29,651 nt of DNA from a virus. The translations under genes were made by a program, and so were the position numbers. The stretch spans positions 1 to 29,651 of the IMG/VR virus record IMGVR_UViG_3300046474_000317; one strand, 5' to 3'. Under the pieces are notes generated by a model, which ran no database searches, was not told where the DNA came from, and worked only from the letters and a program-made list of their open reading frames with translations. Below are positions 1-5,842 of this stretch, piece by piece (position 1 is the stretch's first letter; each line of letters opens with the position of its first letter).

Positions 1-96
1 CTGTTCGAGCATCGCTCTGCCGCCGTGAAGTTCGGCGGCCTGATGTGGCCGAGCACTTTCGAAGTAATCGACATCACCACAGGAGAGAAGGCATGA
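1..96 (+). CDS. C-terminal end of an unidentified phage protein (partial)
   Basis: An open frame runs from the first base of the window and stops at the TGA at 94-96. It encodes the last 31 residues of a protein that begins outside the window (it starts LFEHRSAAVKFGGLMWPS and ends TTGEKA). The stop overlaps the start of the next gene in an ATGA arrangement, and a GGAGAG ribosome-binding site for that gene lies inside the coding sequence at 82-87. This is the tight packing expected in a phage early/middle operon. I do not recognise the family from the tail alone. Confidence 0.6.
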   Translation: MFEHRSAAVKFGGLMWPSTFEVIDITTGEKA

Positions 97-212
97 ACGA
101 CATGCTGCTTCATCTGTACATCGCTTTCATGACGGTCGTCGCCGTCGGCCTTTGGTGGGGCATCCGCCGTCTCGAACGCCGTGCCCGAATCGCGCGAGGT
201 AATCGCGAATGA
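93..212 (+). CDS. Small single-pass membrane protein, 39 aa, unknown function
   Basis: This short frame starts at ATG 93, behind GGAGAG with about 5 bases of spacing, and overlaps the previous stop as ATGA. It also ends in an ATGA overlap with the nuclease gene downstream. Residues 6-24 are hydrophobic (the stretch around FMTVVAVGLWWG) and are followed by a strongly basic tail rich in arginine, which predicts one membrane helix with the C-terminus in the cytoplasm. The overlaps on both sides and the good ribosome-binding site make it a credible gene despite its size. Its function is unknown. Confidence 0.6.
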   Translation: MNDMLLHLYIAFMTVVAVGLWWGIRRLERRARIARGNRE

Positions 213-640
213 CGCCGGTTGCCATGAAGCAGTTCAAGCCGAAGTCGACGCGCGCCAAGCCAGTCGACCGTGAAGGCCTGGAGCAAGCGGCATTGATGGC
301 TGAGCTTCGTGCCCGCATGCCGGAAGTCGCCGACCTGATCTTTCATGTCCCGAACGGAGGTCATCGCGTCAAGGCGGTCGCCGCGAAGTTGAAGGCCCAG
401 GGCGTAAAGGCCGGCATCCCCGATCTAGTCCTGCCAATGGCTCGTGGCGGGTTCTTTGGCCTGTACATCGAATTCAAGGCGACACCGCCTAACGACGCCG
501 CGATTTCGTCCAGCCAGCATGAACGCATTCGCAAGCTCAATGACCAGGGTTATCTGGCGGTAGTGTGTCGCGGGCACTTCGACACGGTAGAGCAGATCCG
601 CGCCTACCTCCGCATGGCTCCTACCGTGGTGGCCGCATGA
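209..640 (+). CDS. VRR-NUC domain nuclease
   Basis: The 143-residue protein matches the VRR-NUC branch of the PD-(D/E)XK nucleases. Visible motifs are an early Glu at position 25 (GLEQAAL), GIPDLVLP at 69-76 supplying the catalytic Asp, and YIEFK at 86-90 supplying the E-x-K pair. A conserved Gln follows at 103 in SSQHERI. Free-standing phage VRR-NUC proteins of this size are generally viewed as structure-specific DNA nucleases working in replication, recombination or Holliday-junction processing, and they often take the place of RusA. The start at 209 overlaps the preceding TGA; ATG 224 is an alternative. The stop overlaps the recombinase start. The substrate here is inferred from the family. 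Confidence 0.88.
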   Translation: MTPVAMKQFKPKSTRAKPVDREGLEQAALMAELRARMPEVADLIFHVPNGGHRVKAVAAKLKAQGVKAGIPDLVLPMARGGFFGLYIEFKATPPNDAAISSSQHERIRKLNDQGYLAVVCRGHFDTVEQIRAYLRMAPTVVAA

Positions 641-1917
641 CCAGTGCTGCCGTGAAGATCAGCGATGCCGAAATCAAACGGCAGGCTGCCGGCGATGTCC
701 GGGACCTGCGCGACATCGAGAATCGCGGCCTGTACCTGCGCTTCAATCGTGATCGCGCCCGCGCTTCGTGGTACCTGGTGCGGAAGGGGGAGTGGAATCG
801 TATCGGCACCTTTCCGGATCTCAATGCGAAGCAGGTCGTCGCGGCATTGCCGGCGATCCGCCTGCGCCTGGAGGCCGGGACCGGTTCGAATCTGTCGAAG
901 TGGGTCACCACACGCGAGTTGCTGGACTGGTACGCCGAGCGCATGTCCCGTGACCGCAGTCTTTCGACCAAGCGCAAGAAGACCGGTGCATCGCTGATTA
1001 AGTGCCACCTGATCCCGTGCCTAGGCAGTGTGCCAATCACTGACATCATCAAGGCCACCCTCGACACTGAGCTCATGTGGCCGCTGCAGGAAAAAATCGG
1101 CATTGACTACGTGCGCTCGGCGTTTCAACTGCTGGCGCTGGCATTCCGCCAAGCGTTCAAATTAGGGCACATCTCAGCCAACCCAATGGCGGAGGTGAAA
1201 TTCAAGGATTTCTCCAAGGCGAAGGTAGGGATCAAGCCGTCTCGCCTGCGTGGCGTTCAACTGCAAGCCCTGCTGGTGCAGCTGGCCGAGGTCACCAAGT
1301 CCGATCCCTTGGACGCCATGCTCGCGCTGATGATGCTCTGCCACGGCTCGCGCATCGGTGAAACCCGTCAGGCGCGCTGGTCGCATATCAGCCTGGCCGA
1401 ACGTGAGTGGTTCATCCCGGCAGAGCACACCAAGACCGGTGTCGAGCATCACCTGCCGCTGACCGAACAGGCGTGCGAGCTGCTGATCCAGTACCGCGAA
1501 GGTCAATACGCGCGAGGCTACGACGGCCAGTTTCTCTTTCCTTCACGCAATGGGAAGGCGTTGAGCGAAGGGCAGGCCAGTGCCGTGTTCACTCGGTTGG
1601 GGCAGGGCGAGTGGACCAGTCACGACCTGCGCAAGGTTGCCCGGACCACGTGGGCAGACATCGGCATCGACCACCTAATCGGCGAGATGCTGATCAACCA
1701 CGCCATGGGCCACAACGTGCTGGTGTACATCCAGTCCGACGTGATGAACCGCAAGCGTGATGCATTGGAACAGTGGCACGCGCATCTAGACCAGAAGGGT
1801 TTTGCCCTGATTCACGGATTGACCGGCTTTAGATTCGGAGATTCTGGGAATTCTCCAGAGGCCACGGAATACAAGGCTTGCGAGCCTTTTCAAGAATCAA
1901 CCATAGGCGAGGTTTAA
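637..1917 (+). CDS. Tyrosine recombinase/integrase (P4-like)
   Basis: This is a complete 426-residue tyrosine recombinase. The first 80 residues resemble the arm-binding domain of P4-type integrases (GLYLRFNRDRARASWYLVR). Residues 90-190 are the helical core-binding domain, and the catalytic domain follows. The active site looks intact: R239 (GSRIGE), K266 (HTKTG), H329 and R332 (SHDLRK), H355 (NHAMGH) and Y364 (VLVYIQ), nine residues after the His as usual. The start at 637 is chosen because it forms an ATGA overlap with the VRR-NUC stop; the open frame extends upstream to 565, but only inside the nuclease gene. The gene sits inside the early/middle operon, just before the Q region, rather than beside the attachment site near 29.4 kb. 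It may be the prophage integrase or a second recombinase. Confidence 0.88.
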   Translation: MTSAAVKISDAEIKRQAAGDVRDLRDIENRGLYLRFNRDRARASWYLVRKGEWNRIGTFPDLNAKQVVAALPAIRLRLEAGTGSNLSKWVTTRELLDWYAERMSRDRSLSTKRKKTGASLIKCHLIPCLGSVPITDIIKATLDTELMWPLQEKIGIDYVRSAFQLLALAFRQAFKLGHISANPMAEVKFKDFSKAKVGIKPSRLRGVQLQALLVQLAEVTKSDPLDAMLALMMLCHGSRIGETRQARWSHISLAEREWFIPAEHTKTGVEHHLPLTEQACELLIQYREGQYARGYDGQFLFPSRNGKALSEGQASAVFTRLGQGEWTSHDLRKVARTTWADIGIDHLIGEMLINHAMGHNVLVYIQSDVMNRKRDALEQWHAHLDQKGFALIHGLTGFRFGDSGNSPEATEYKACEPFQESTIGEV

Positions 1918-1919
1918 AA

Positions 1920-2234
1920 ATGATGAAAAAGCAGCATGGCCCCGCCCTTGTGCGTTGCCTGATCCCACTCACCGACTGCCCGTCGTGCGCCGGAAAGGGA
2001 ATCATCCAAGGCGTGTTTCATCAGCTGGATTGCATCGGTTGTCACGCCTCCGGCCAGGTGCACGCCATGACGCTGGAGCCATTGCCAGTGGAGGAGTTGG
2101 TGGTGCAGTTGGGCATGCTGCTGCGCCGGGAGCGGCACCTCGCAACCTTGGCTCCGACGGCGAACGATATTGTCGAGCAATACCAGCGGAGCAACAGTCG
2201 CGGCGTTGGCCGCTCGTCTTTTAAGGGGGATTGA
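1920..2234 (+). CDS. Small zinc-finger protein, unknown function
   Basis: The 104-residue protein has two CxxC pairs, CPSCAGKG near residue 20 and CIGCHASG near residue 38. The spacing and following glycines resemble the zinc-binding repeats of DnaJ. The C-terminal half is helical and charged (LRRERHLATLAPT). AGGCGAGG lies about 7 bases before ATG 1920; a second ATG follows at once. The gene lies between the recombinase and the Q antiterminator with only 3 bases to the latter. Small proteins with DnaJ-like fingers are common just before Q in Pseudomonas phages, but their role is not known to me. A nucleic-acid or protein binding role is inference. Confidence 0.75.
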   Translation: MMKKQHGPALVRCLIPLTDCPSCAGKGIIQGVFHQLDCIGCHASGQVHAMTLEPLPVEELVVQLGMLLRRERHLATLAPTANDIVEQYQRSNSRGVGRSSFKGD

Positions 2235-2237
2235 ATT

Positions 2238-2591
2238 GTGGCGAGAACAAAAAGCTTCACCGAGCGCACTTCGGAAGACCTACTGGAGCATTGGGGCCGC
2301 TGGGTGGTGCTGGGCTCAGGCGTGTCTTGTTGCGCATCCCGCGAAAACACACTGCACACGCCAATGATCACTGACGATGACGCGTTGATGATCGATGGCT
2401 TGATGGGGCGGCTGCTCAAGCGCTATCCCGAATGCGGCAACGTGCTGATGAAGTACTACACCGCTCGCGATAAGGCCCTGGTCGACGTGGGCAAGAAATT
2501 GGGTTACGGCGGAGAGAAGACCAGGCAGCTTTGGAAGGCCGGCATCGCATGGATTGATGGGGCTTTGGATATTCGTCGAGAGGCTGCTTGA
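2238..2591 (+). CDS. Phage antitermination protein Q (late gene regulator)
   Basis: The 117-residue protein resembles the short phage-82-type Q family. It has W-x2-W followed by GSGVSCCAS, then ITDDDALMIDGLMGRLL, a YYTARD segment, and a helix-turn-helix-like C-terminus (VDVGKKLGYGGEKTRQLWKAGIAWIDGAL). Q proteins bind DNA at the late promoter, join RNA polymerase paused just downstream, and make it resistant to terminators so that lysis, head and tail genes are transcribed. The start is GTG at 2238; the frame in front ends at 2234, and AAGGGGG lies just upstream. The following sequence carries a candidate promoter that overlaps the Q stop codon, the same order as lambda Q-pR'. Confidence 0.82.
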   Translation: MARTKSFTERTSEDLLEHWGRWVVLGSGVSCCASRENTLHTPMITDDDALMIDGLMGRLLKRYPECGNVLMKYYTARDKALVDVGKKLGYGGEKTRQLWKAGIAWIDGALDIRREAA

Positions 2592-2616
2592 CAGGGCCGG
2601 GGCTGATATATAGATT
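2588..2616 (+). promoter_or_regulatory. Candidate late (pR'-like) promoter after Q
   Basis: A perfect -35 hexamer TTGACA at 2588-2593 overlaps the last bases and stop codon of the Q gene. Seventeen bases later is TAGATT (2611-2616), matching four of six positions of the -10 consensus. Position and order resemble the Q-dependent late promoters of lambdoid phages, where Q binds DNA within or next to the promoter. It could instead be a private promoter of the gene at 2720. Assignment is by eye. Confidence 0.5.
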
Positions 2617-2719
2617 TCAGTTACTTTGGGGTTTTTACGCGAGCAAAGCCAAAACATAGAATTAGGCTTTTAATTGCTTGGGGAGCTCGGCATTTTAATT
2701 TCACTGCAAGGATCGACAG

Positions 2720-3241
2720 TTGACTAGCCTTGAATTCATTGCTGCTCTAAGTGGGAATATTTCATGGCCATTTGTGGCACTTGTGGTTTTATTGGTCATG
2801 TATCGACCATTGATAAGAATAATCAATAATATTCGATCCATAAAACACGGTGACACGGAAGTCACTTTGGGTGAAATGTCGCTATCAGCTTGGCATCGTG
2901 CAAAAAATCCGAAAAATGATCCTCCGGTTGACTCCGCAACAAATAAAAAGCGAGATGCTACCAAAATAGAACCCATTCTTGAGTCTGGTGAGAATGCTAC
3001 TGGCTCGTACAAGCTTTACAGGAACGGCGTTATCATTCAGAAGCTTTCTGCAACTATTCCAGCGGGGCACGGTGAAAAAAGCCTGACGCTCCCAATGTTT
3101 ATGGTTAACGAAATTACTAATATTCAGTTCATTGGTGATATAGACGCCCGAGTGATGGAAATGAATCAGAGGGGTTTTTCTTTCTTGTTTACTCCTTCTG
3201 CTCACGAACGAAAAATTAAAATGATAATTTCAGGCGTTTAG
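2720..3241 (+). CDS. Membrane-anchored cargo (moron) protein, unknown function
   Basis: This 173-residue protein begins at TTG 2720, behind AAGGA with 7 bases of spacing; no ATG alternative is as well placed. Residues 10-30 form one membrane helix (NISWPFVALVVLLVMYRPL). A basic and polar linker follows (NPKNDPPVDSATNKKRD), then a soluble domain of about 80 residues with alternating beta-like segments (GVIIQKLSATIP, FMVNEITNIQFIGDI). The DNA is clearly richer in A and T than the neighbours. It has a promoter candidate in front and a terminator behind, the usual anatomy of a moron. I recognise no family; the layout suggests a phage-borne inner-membrane effector, possibly an exclusion or conversion factor, but that is inference. 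Confidence 0.75.
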   Translation: MTSLEFIAALSGNISWPFVALVVLLVMYRPLIRIINNIRSIKHGDTEVTLGEMSLSAWHRAKNPKNDPPVDSATNKKRDATKIEPILESGENATGSYKLYRNGVIIQKLSATIPAGHGEKSLTLPMFMVNEITNIQFIGDIDARVMEMNQRGFSFLFTPSAHERKIKMIISGV

Positions 3242-3263
3242 CCCGCATACTTTTAGTGCATTG

Positions 3264-3290
3264 AGAGCCCGCAATTGCGGGCTCTTTCAT
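3264..3290. terminator. Bidirectional rho-independent terminator
   Basis: A perfect 9-bp stem AGAGCCCGC/GCGGGCTCT (3264-3272 and 3277-3285) with an AATT loop is followed by TTCATTTC. It lies between two convergent genes (2720-3241 on plus, 3306-3539 on minus) and can serve both. Confidence 0.85.
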
Positions 3291-3305
3291 TTCTGAGTCA
3301 TTAAC

Positions 3306-3539
3306 TCAGATACGGATCGCGATTTCTCCGGTGGCGACAATTTCGTACTCTGTGCTGCTTTTTCTGTTTGCGTTACCACCACCAGCTACCCTGTATTGCT
3401 TCATTCCATCGGCCCAACCATTGTCAGCAGGGTTCAAGAATTCTTGGTAGATCTGGTGTGTGAACTCAGCTATGCCGTAGATCTTTCCCGAATCGGTTTG
3501 GACTTTGAAAGCGTCTGTTTGCTGTTGCCGTTGTTTCAT
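3306..3539 (-). CDS. Small minus-strand cargo protein, 77 aa, unknown function
   Basis: This gene opposes the late transcript. Its ATG at 3539 has a good ribosome-binding site (AAGGAAG, about 5 bases of spacing). The protein begins MKQRQQQTDAFKVQTDSGK, has a central IYGIAEFTHQIYQEF segment, a glycine turn (VAGGGNAN), and ends in a hydrophobic strand EIVATGEIAIRI. It looks like a small globular domain without membrane segments. It converges on the gene at 2720-3241 and shares its terminator, so the two could form a cargo cassette placed between Q and the lysis genes. I do not recognise the family. Confidence 0.7.
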   Translation of the reverse strand: MKQRQQQTDAFKVQTDSGKIYGIAEFTHQIYQEFLNPADNGWADGMKQYRVAGGGNANRKSSTEYEIVATGEIAIRI

Positions 3540-3629
3540 AGCTTCTTCCTTGCGGGTTGAGAATGAGAGGCGACGATATCACGTAGCCAAGGCGCGCCAT
3601 GCGCGAGCTTTTTGCTTTAAAAATCATAC

Positions 3630-3660
3630 AGCCTCGGCGTTCGCCGGGGCTTTTTCGTTT
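3630..3660 (+). terminator. Rho-independent terminator before the lysis genes
   Basis: AGCCTCGGCG and CGCCGGGGCT (3630-3639 and 3642-3651) form a stem with one G-T pair and a tight GTTC loop, followed by a T-rich run with one C. A strong terminator just ahead of the lysis and head genes is where lambdoid phages place the terminator that Q overrides (tR'). Confidence 0.82.
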
Positions 3661-3743
3661 TCGGCTCCACCACACCCATTGCTCCGAGCTGGGAGTGCTG
3701 TTGGGGCCGATTCAAACCCTGTCATGCAGTCGGAGTCGAGCGC

Positions 3744-4073
3744 ATGGATCTTCTGCACCGCCTGTTCGACAAAGCTGAATGGCTTATCGCTGGCTTGATT
3801 GGTGCCATCGTCGCGAGTTGGTGGCACAAGGACGACCTCACTGATTGGCGAGCCTGGGCAATATTCCTGGTCACTGGAGTGGCTTGCTCTCTGTACCTGA
3901 CAGGCATGGTCAGCGCATACCTCGGTGTGACTGAGCCGAGCATCGTCGCCGGCATCGGTTTTTTACTTGGCACCTTCGGCGGCTCCCTTCTGGCAGCGAT
4001 AAATCGCGCCATCAAAGCCGCGGATCTCTGGGCGATCATCCGCCAGAGGTTCGGCGGAGGTAATCCACCATGA
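3744..4073 (+). CDS. Holin-like membrane protein
   Basis: The 109-residue protein has a short amphipathic start (MDLLHRLFDKAEWL) and three hydrophobic segments at about 13-27, 38-58 and 66-86, ending in a basic tail. Size and layout fit a phage holin, which accumulates in the inner membrane and opens holes at a set time so that the endolysin reaches the cell wall. It is the first gene after the terminator at 3630, the usual place for lysis genes in late operons. GGAG lies 8 bases before ATG 3744. The next membrane-protein gene overlaps it as ATGA. The assignment rests on topology and context, since holins share little sequence. Confidence 0.62.
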   Translation: MDLLHRLFDKAEWLIAGLIGAIVASWWHKDDLTDWRAWAIFLVTGVACSLYLTGMVSAYLGVTEPSIVAGIGFLLGTFGGSLLAAINRAIKAADLWAIIRQRFGGGNPP

Positions 4074-4414
4074 ACTACGAATTGATCAGTTCCATTGCCT
4101 GCGGACTGATAGCGCTGTGGGCAACCTGGTGTGTGCTGAGCGGAAAGGTCAGGGATGGCATCGTTGGGAAGCTGATCTACTCCGCGATCGCCATCAGCGG
4201 TTTCGTGGTTATGACGCGCACTCAGAACATTTTTATTGGCCCGACCACTGCTGGTTTGACGCTGCATGTGTCGCTAGCATTGGCGGGGGTTCGGCACGTA
4301 TTCATGGTCATCTGGTGGCAGCGGGTCAAAGCCTGGCTCTGCCGAACGCTTCATTGCGAACACTGCTTGGGCTGCCATAAGGGGCATGCGCCTGACGACC
4401 ACCATAAAGGCTAA
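4070..4414 (+). CDS. Second lysis-region membrane protein with Cys/His-rich tail
   Basis: The 114-residue protein overlaps the holin-like gene by the ATGA at 4070. Three hydrophobic stretches are visible (about residues 5-24, 33-49 and 62-83). The last 24 residues are dense in Cys and His: C91, C96, C99, C102, H103, then HAPDDHHKG. It includes a CLGCH sequence that has the CxxCH form of a c-type haem site, although a zinc or other metal site is more likely in a phage protein. Paired small membrane proteins at this position often act as holin and antiholin. I cannot tell which of the two plays which role. Confidence 0.6.
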   Translation: MNYELISSIACGLIALWATWCVLSGKVRDGIVGKLIYSAIAISGFVVMTRTQNIFIGPTTAGLTLHVSLALAGVRHVFMVIWWQRVKAWLCRTLHCEHCLGCHKGHAPDDHHKG

Positions 4415-4429
4415 TGGATGAGGTGAAGC

Positions 4430-5173
4430 GTGGTCAGAATCGACGCCCGGGCCAACGTGGAGGAGCTTTCGAAGGCCTTGCGTACATTGGGTAGCAAACA
4501 TCTTCCGTTCGCATTGGCGCTCATGGCTACACGATTGGCCATGCTGGTGAAGCAAGGCGAGCTTGCTGTGATGCGGGAGCGGTTGGATAGACCGACCGCG
4601 ACCACCATGAATAGCCTTTATGTGAAGGTCGCCAAGAAGGGCAACCCTGAGGCACGTGCGTTCTTCAAGGATGCGTGGACATCAGGCGTTCCCGCCGATA
4701 CGTATCTTCAGCAGCCGGTGAAGGGTGGTCGCCGACCCCATAAGCGGTTCGAGAAAGCGCTTATTGCTCGCGGTATCATGAAACCGGGGCAGTACGCGAT
4801 CCCGGCAGAGTCTGCACTCAATCAGTTTGGTAACGTCCCTCGCGGCACGATCATGAAGATTCTGTCGGGGCTGAGTGCGGCCGAGACGGTGAGTGGTGTG
4901 CAGGCCAACGCCACGAACAGCAAGCGAAGTAAGCGCAAGGGCAATGCCGAAAGGTATTTCGCAGGTGATGTCGACGGAACCCAAGGCATCTGGGAGAGGA
5001 AGAAGTCCGCGTTCGGTGATGCCGTTCGCCCTGTCTTCATCTTCAGTGATGGCGAGCCTGGGTATCGGGTAATCGTTCCGTTCTACAAGATCGCAGACAA
5101 CATCGTTAAGGCGAATCGAGCAAGGGAATTCGCCAGCGCGATGGATCAGGCACTGTCCACAGCCCGGGGCTGA
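4430..5173 (+). CDS. Putative gpZ-like tail completion / minor tail protein
   Basis: The 247-residue protein starts at GTG 4430 behind GAGGTGA. Its profile resembles lambda gpZ: a short N-terminal helix pair (VEELSKALRTLG, ALALMATRLAMLV), a stretch of early basic residues, a long central insert with KRSKRKGN, then a strand-rich domain (RPVFIFSDGEPGYRVIVPF) and a C-terminal helix FYKIADNIVKANRAREFASAM that matches the gpZ ending pattern. gpZ acts where the tail is joined to the head. In lambda it follows the head genes; here it precedes the terminase, as in some Pseudomonas and Burkholderia prophages. The similarity is in pattern rather than clear identity, so the function is tentative. Confidence 0.5.
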   Translation: MVRIDARANVEELSKALRTLGSKHLPFALALMATRLAMLVKQGELAVMRERLDRPTATTMNSLYVKVAKKGNPEARAFFKDAWTSGVPADTYLQQPVKGGRRPHKRFEKALIARGIMKPGQYAIPAESALNQFGNVPRGTIMKILSGLSAAETVSGVQANATNSKRSKRKGNAERYFAGDVDGTQGIWERKKSAFGDAVRPVFIFSDGEPGYRVIVPFYKIADNIVKANRAREFASAMDQALSTARG

Positions 5174-5296
5174 CGGTCAGGGCAGGGGGTACCCCCCCTT
5201 TGGGTCCTTCCCGGGCCCCCAGCCCCTTGCGGGTAATTCGGGCCCCGCCCATCAAATATGTATGACCTTTTTTCAGAGGTTGGTTGTTGTTTAATC
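5174..5296 (+). other. Candidate cos / terminase-binding region
   Basis: The 123 bases between the gpZ-like gene and the likely start of the small terminase gene are non-coding and compositionally odd. They hold runs of G and C (GGGGGTACCCCCC, GGGTCC, CCCGGGCCCCC), then TTGCGGGTAATTCGGGCC, then an AT-rich segment. In lambda the cos site lies just upstream of nu1 and has a GC-rich nick region followed by an AT-rich stretch. Nu1- and GpA-type terminases normally cut such a site. No nick position can be assigned from sequence alone. Confidence 0.4.
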
Positions 5297-5842
5297 ATGG
5301 CCAAAAACGAAACAACCAAACAGCGCGGGTGGTTGAACAAATCCGAGATGGCTTCGAGCCTCGGGATTTCCCCGCAAGCCTTTGACAAATGGGGAGTTGC
5401 GCCTGTCGCACGCATCGGTCGAGAGGCGTTCTACACCGTGCAGAACGTGGTGGAAAACCGCGTTGACCACTCGCAACGGAAACAACAACCGGCGGGTGAG
5501 GGAGCCGAAGGTGTCGATCCGATGATCGAGTACAAGCTGCTCGAAGAGCGTCGAGGTCTCACCGCCGCCCAACGGATCGCCCAGGAGAGGAAGAACCTGG
5601 TGCTGGATAAGCAACTGGTGCCGGTCCCATTCGCCACGTTTGCACTAGCCAAAATCGCCGCACAGATCGGCTCGAAACTGGACACCGTCGGCAAGACCGT
5701 TACTCGGCGTCACCCGGAGGTTGATCCTCGGATCATCGAGTCGGTGGAGCGGGAGATTGCGCTTGCTCGAAATATTGCTGCCAGCTTTGGTGAGCAACTT
5801 CCGGAATTATTAGATGAGTACGTTGAGTCCATGGCTGAATGA
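5297..5842 (+). CDS. Terminase small subunit (gpNu1-like)
   Basis: The N-terminus (WLNKSEMASSLGISPQAFDKWGVAPVARIGREAFY) is the winged helix-turn-helix of Nu1-type small terminases, which bind cos and recruit the large subunit. A charged helical region follows (EYKLLEERRGLTAAQRIAQERKNLVLD) with a C-terminal helical segment that would contact GpA. I prefer ATG 5297 (181 residues), because the protein then begins right before the DNA-binding domain as in Nu1. The frame is open back to ATG 5258, which would add 13 hydrophobic residues inside the GC-rich spacer; neither start has a good ribosome-binding site. The gene overlaps the large subunit by 29 bases, suggesting coupled translation. Confidence 0.82.
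   Translation: MAKNETTKQRGWLNKSEMASSLGISPQAFDKWGVAPVARIGREAFYTVQNVVENRVDHSQRKQQPAGEGAEGVDPMIEYKLLEERRGLTAAQRIAQERKNLVLDKQLVPVPFATFALAKIAAQIGSKLDTVGKTVTRRHPEVDPRIIESVEREIALARNIAASFGEQLPELLDEYVESMAE

Noticed and set aside
3540-3629. A late promoter directly before the terminator at 3630
   Set aside because: TTGCGG and TTGAGA sequences occur, but no convincing -10 lies at a suitable distance; the site after Q is better.
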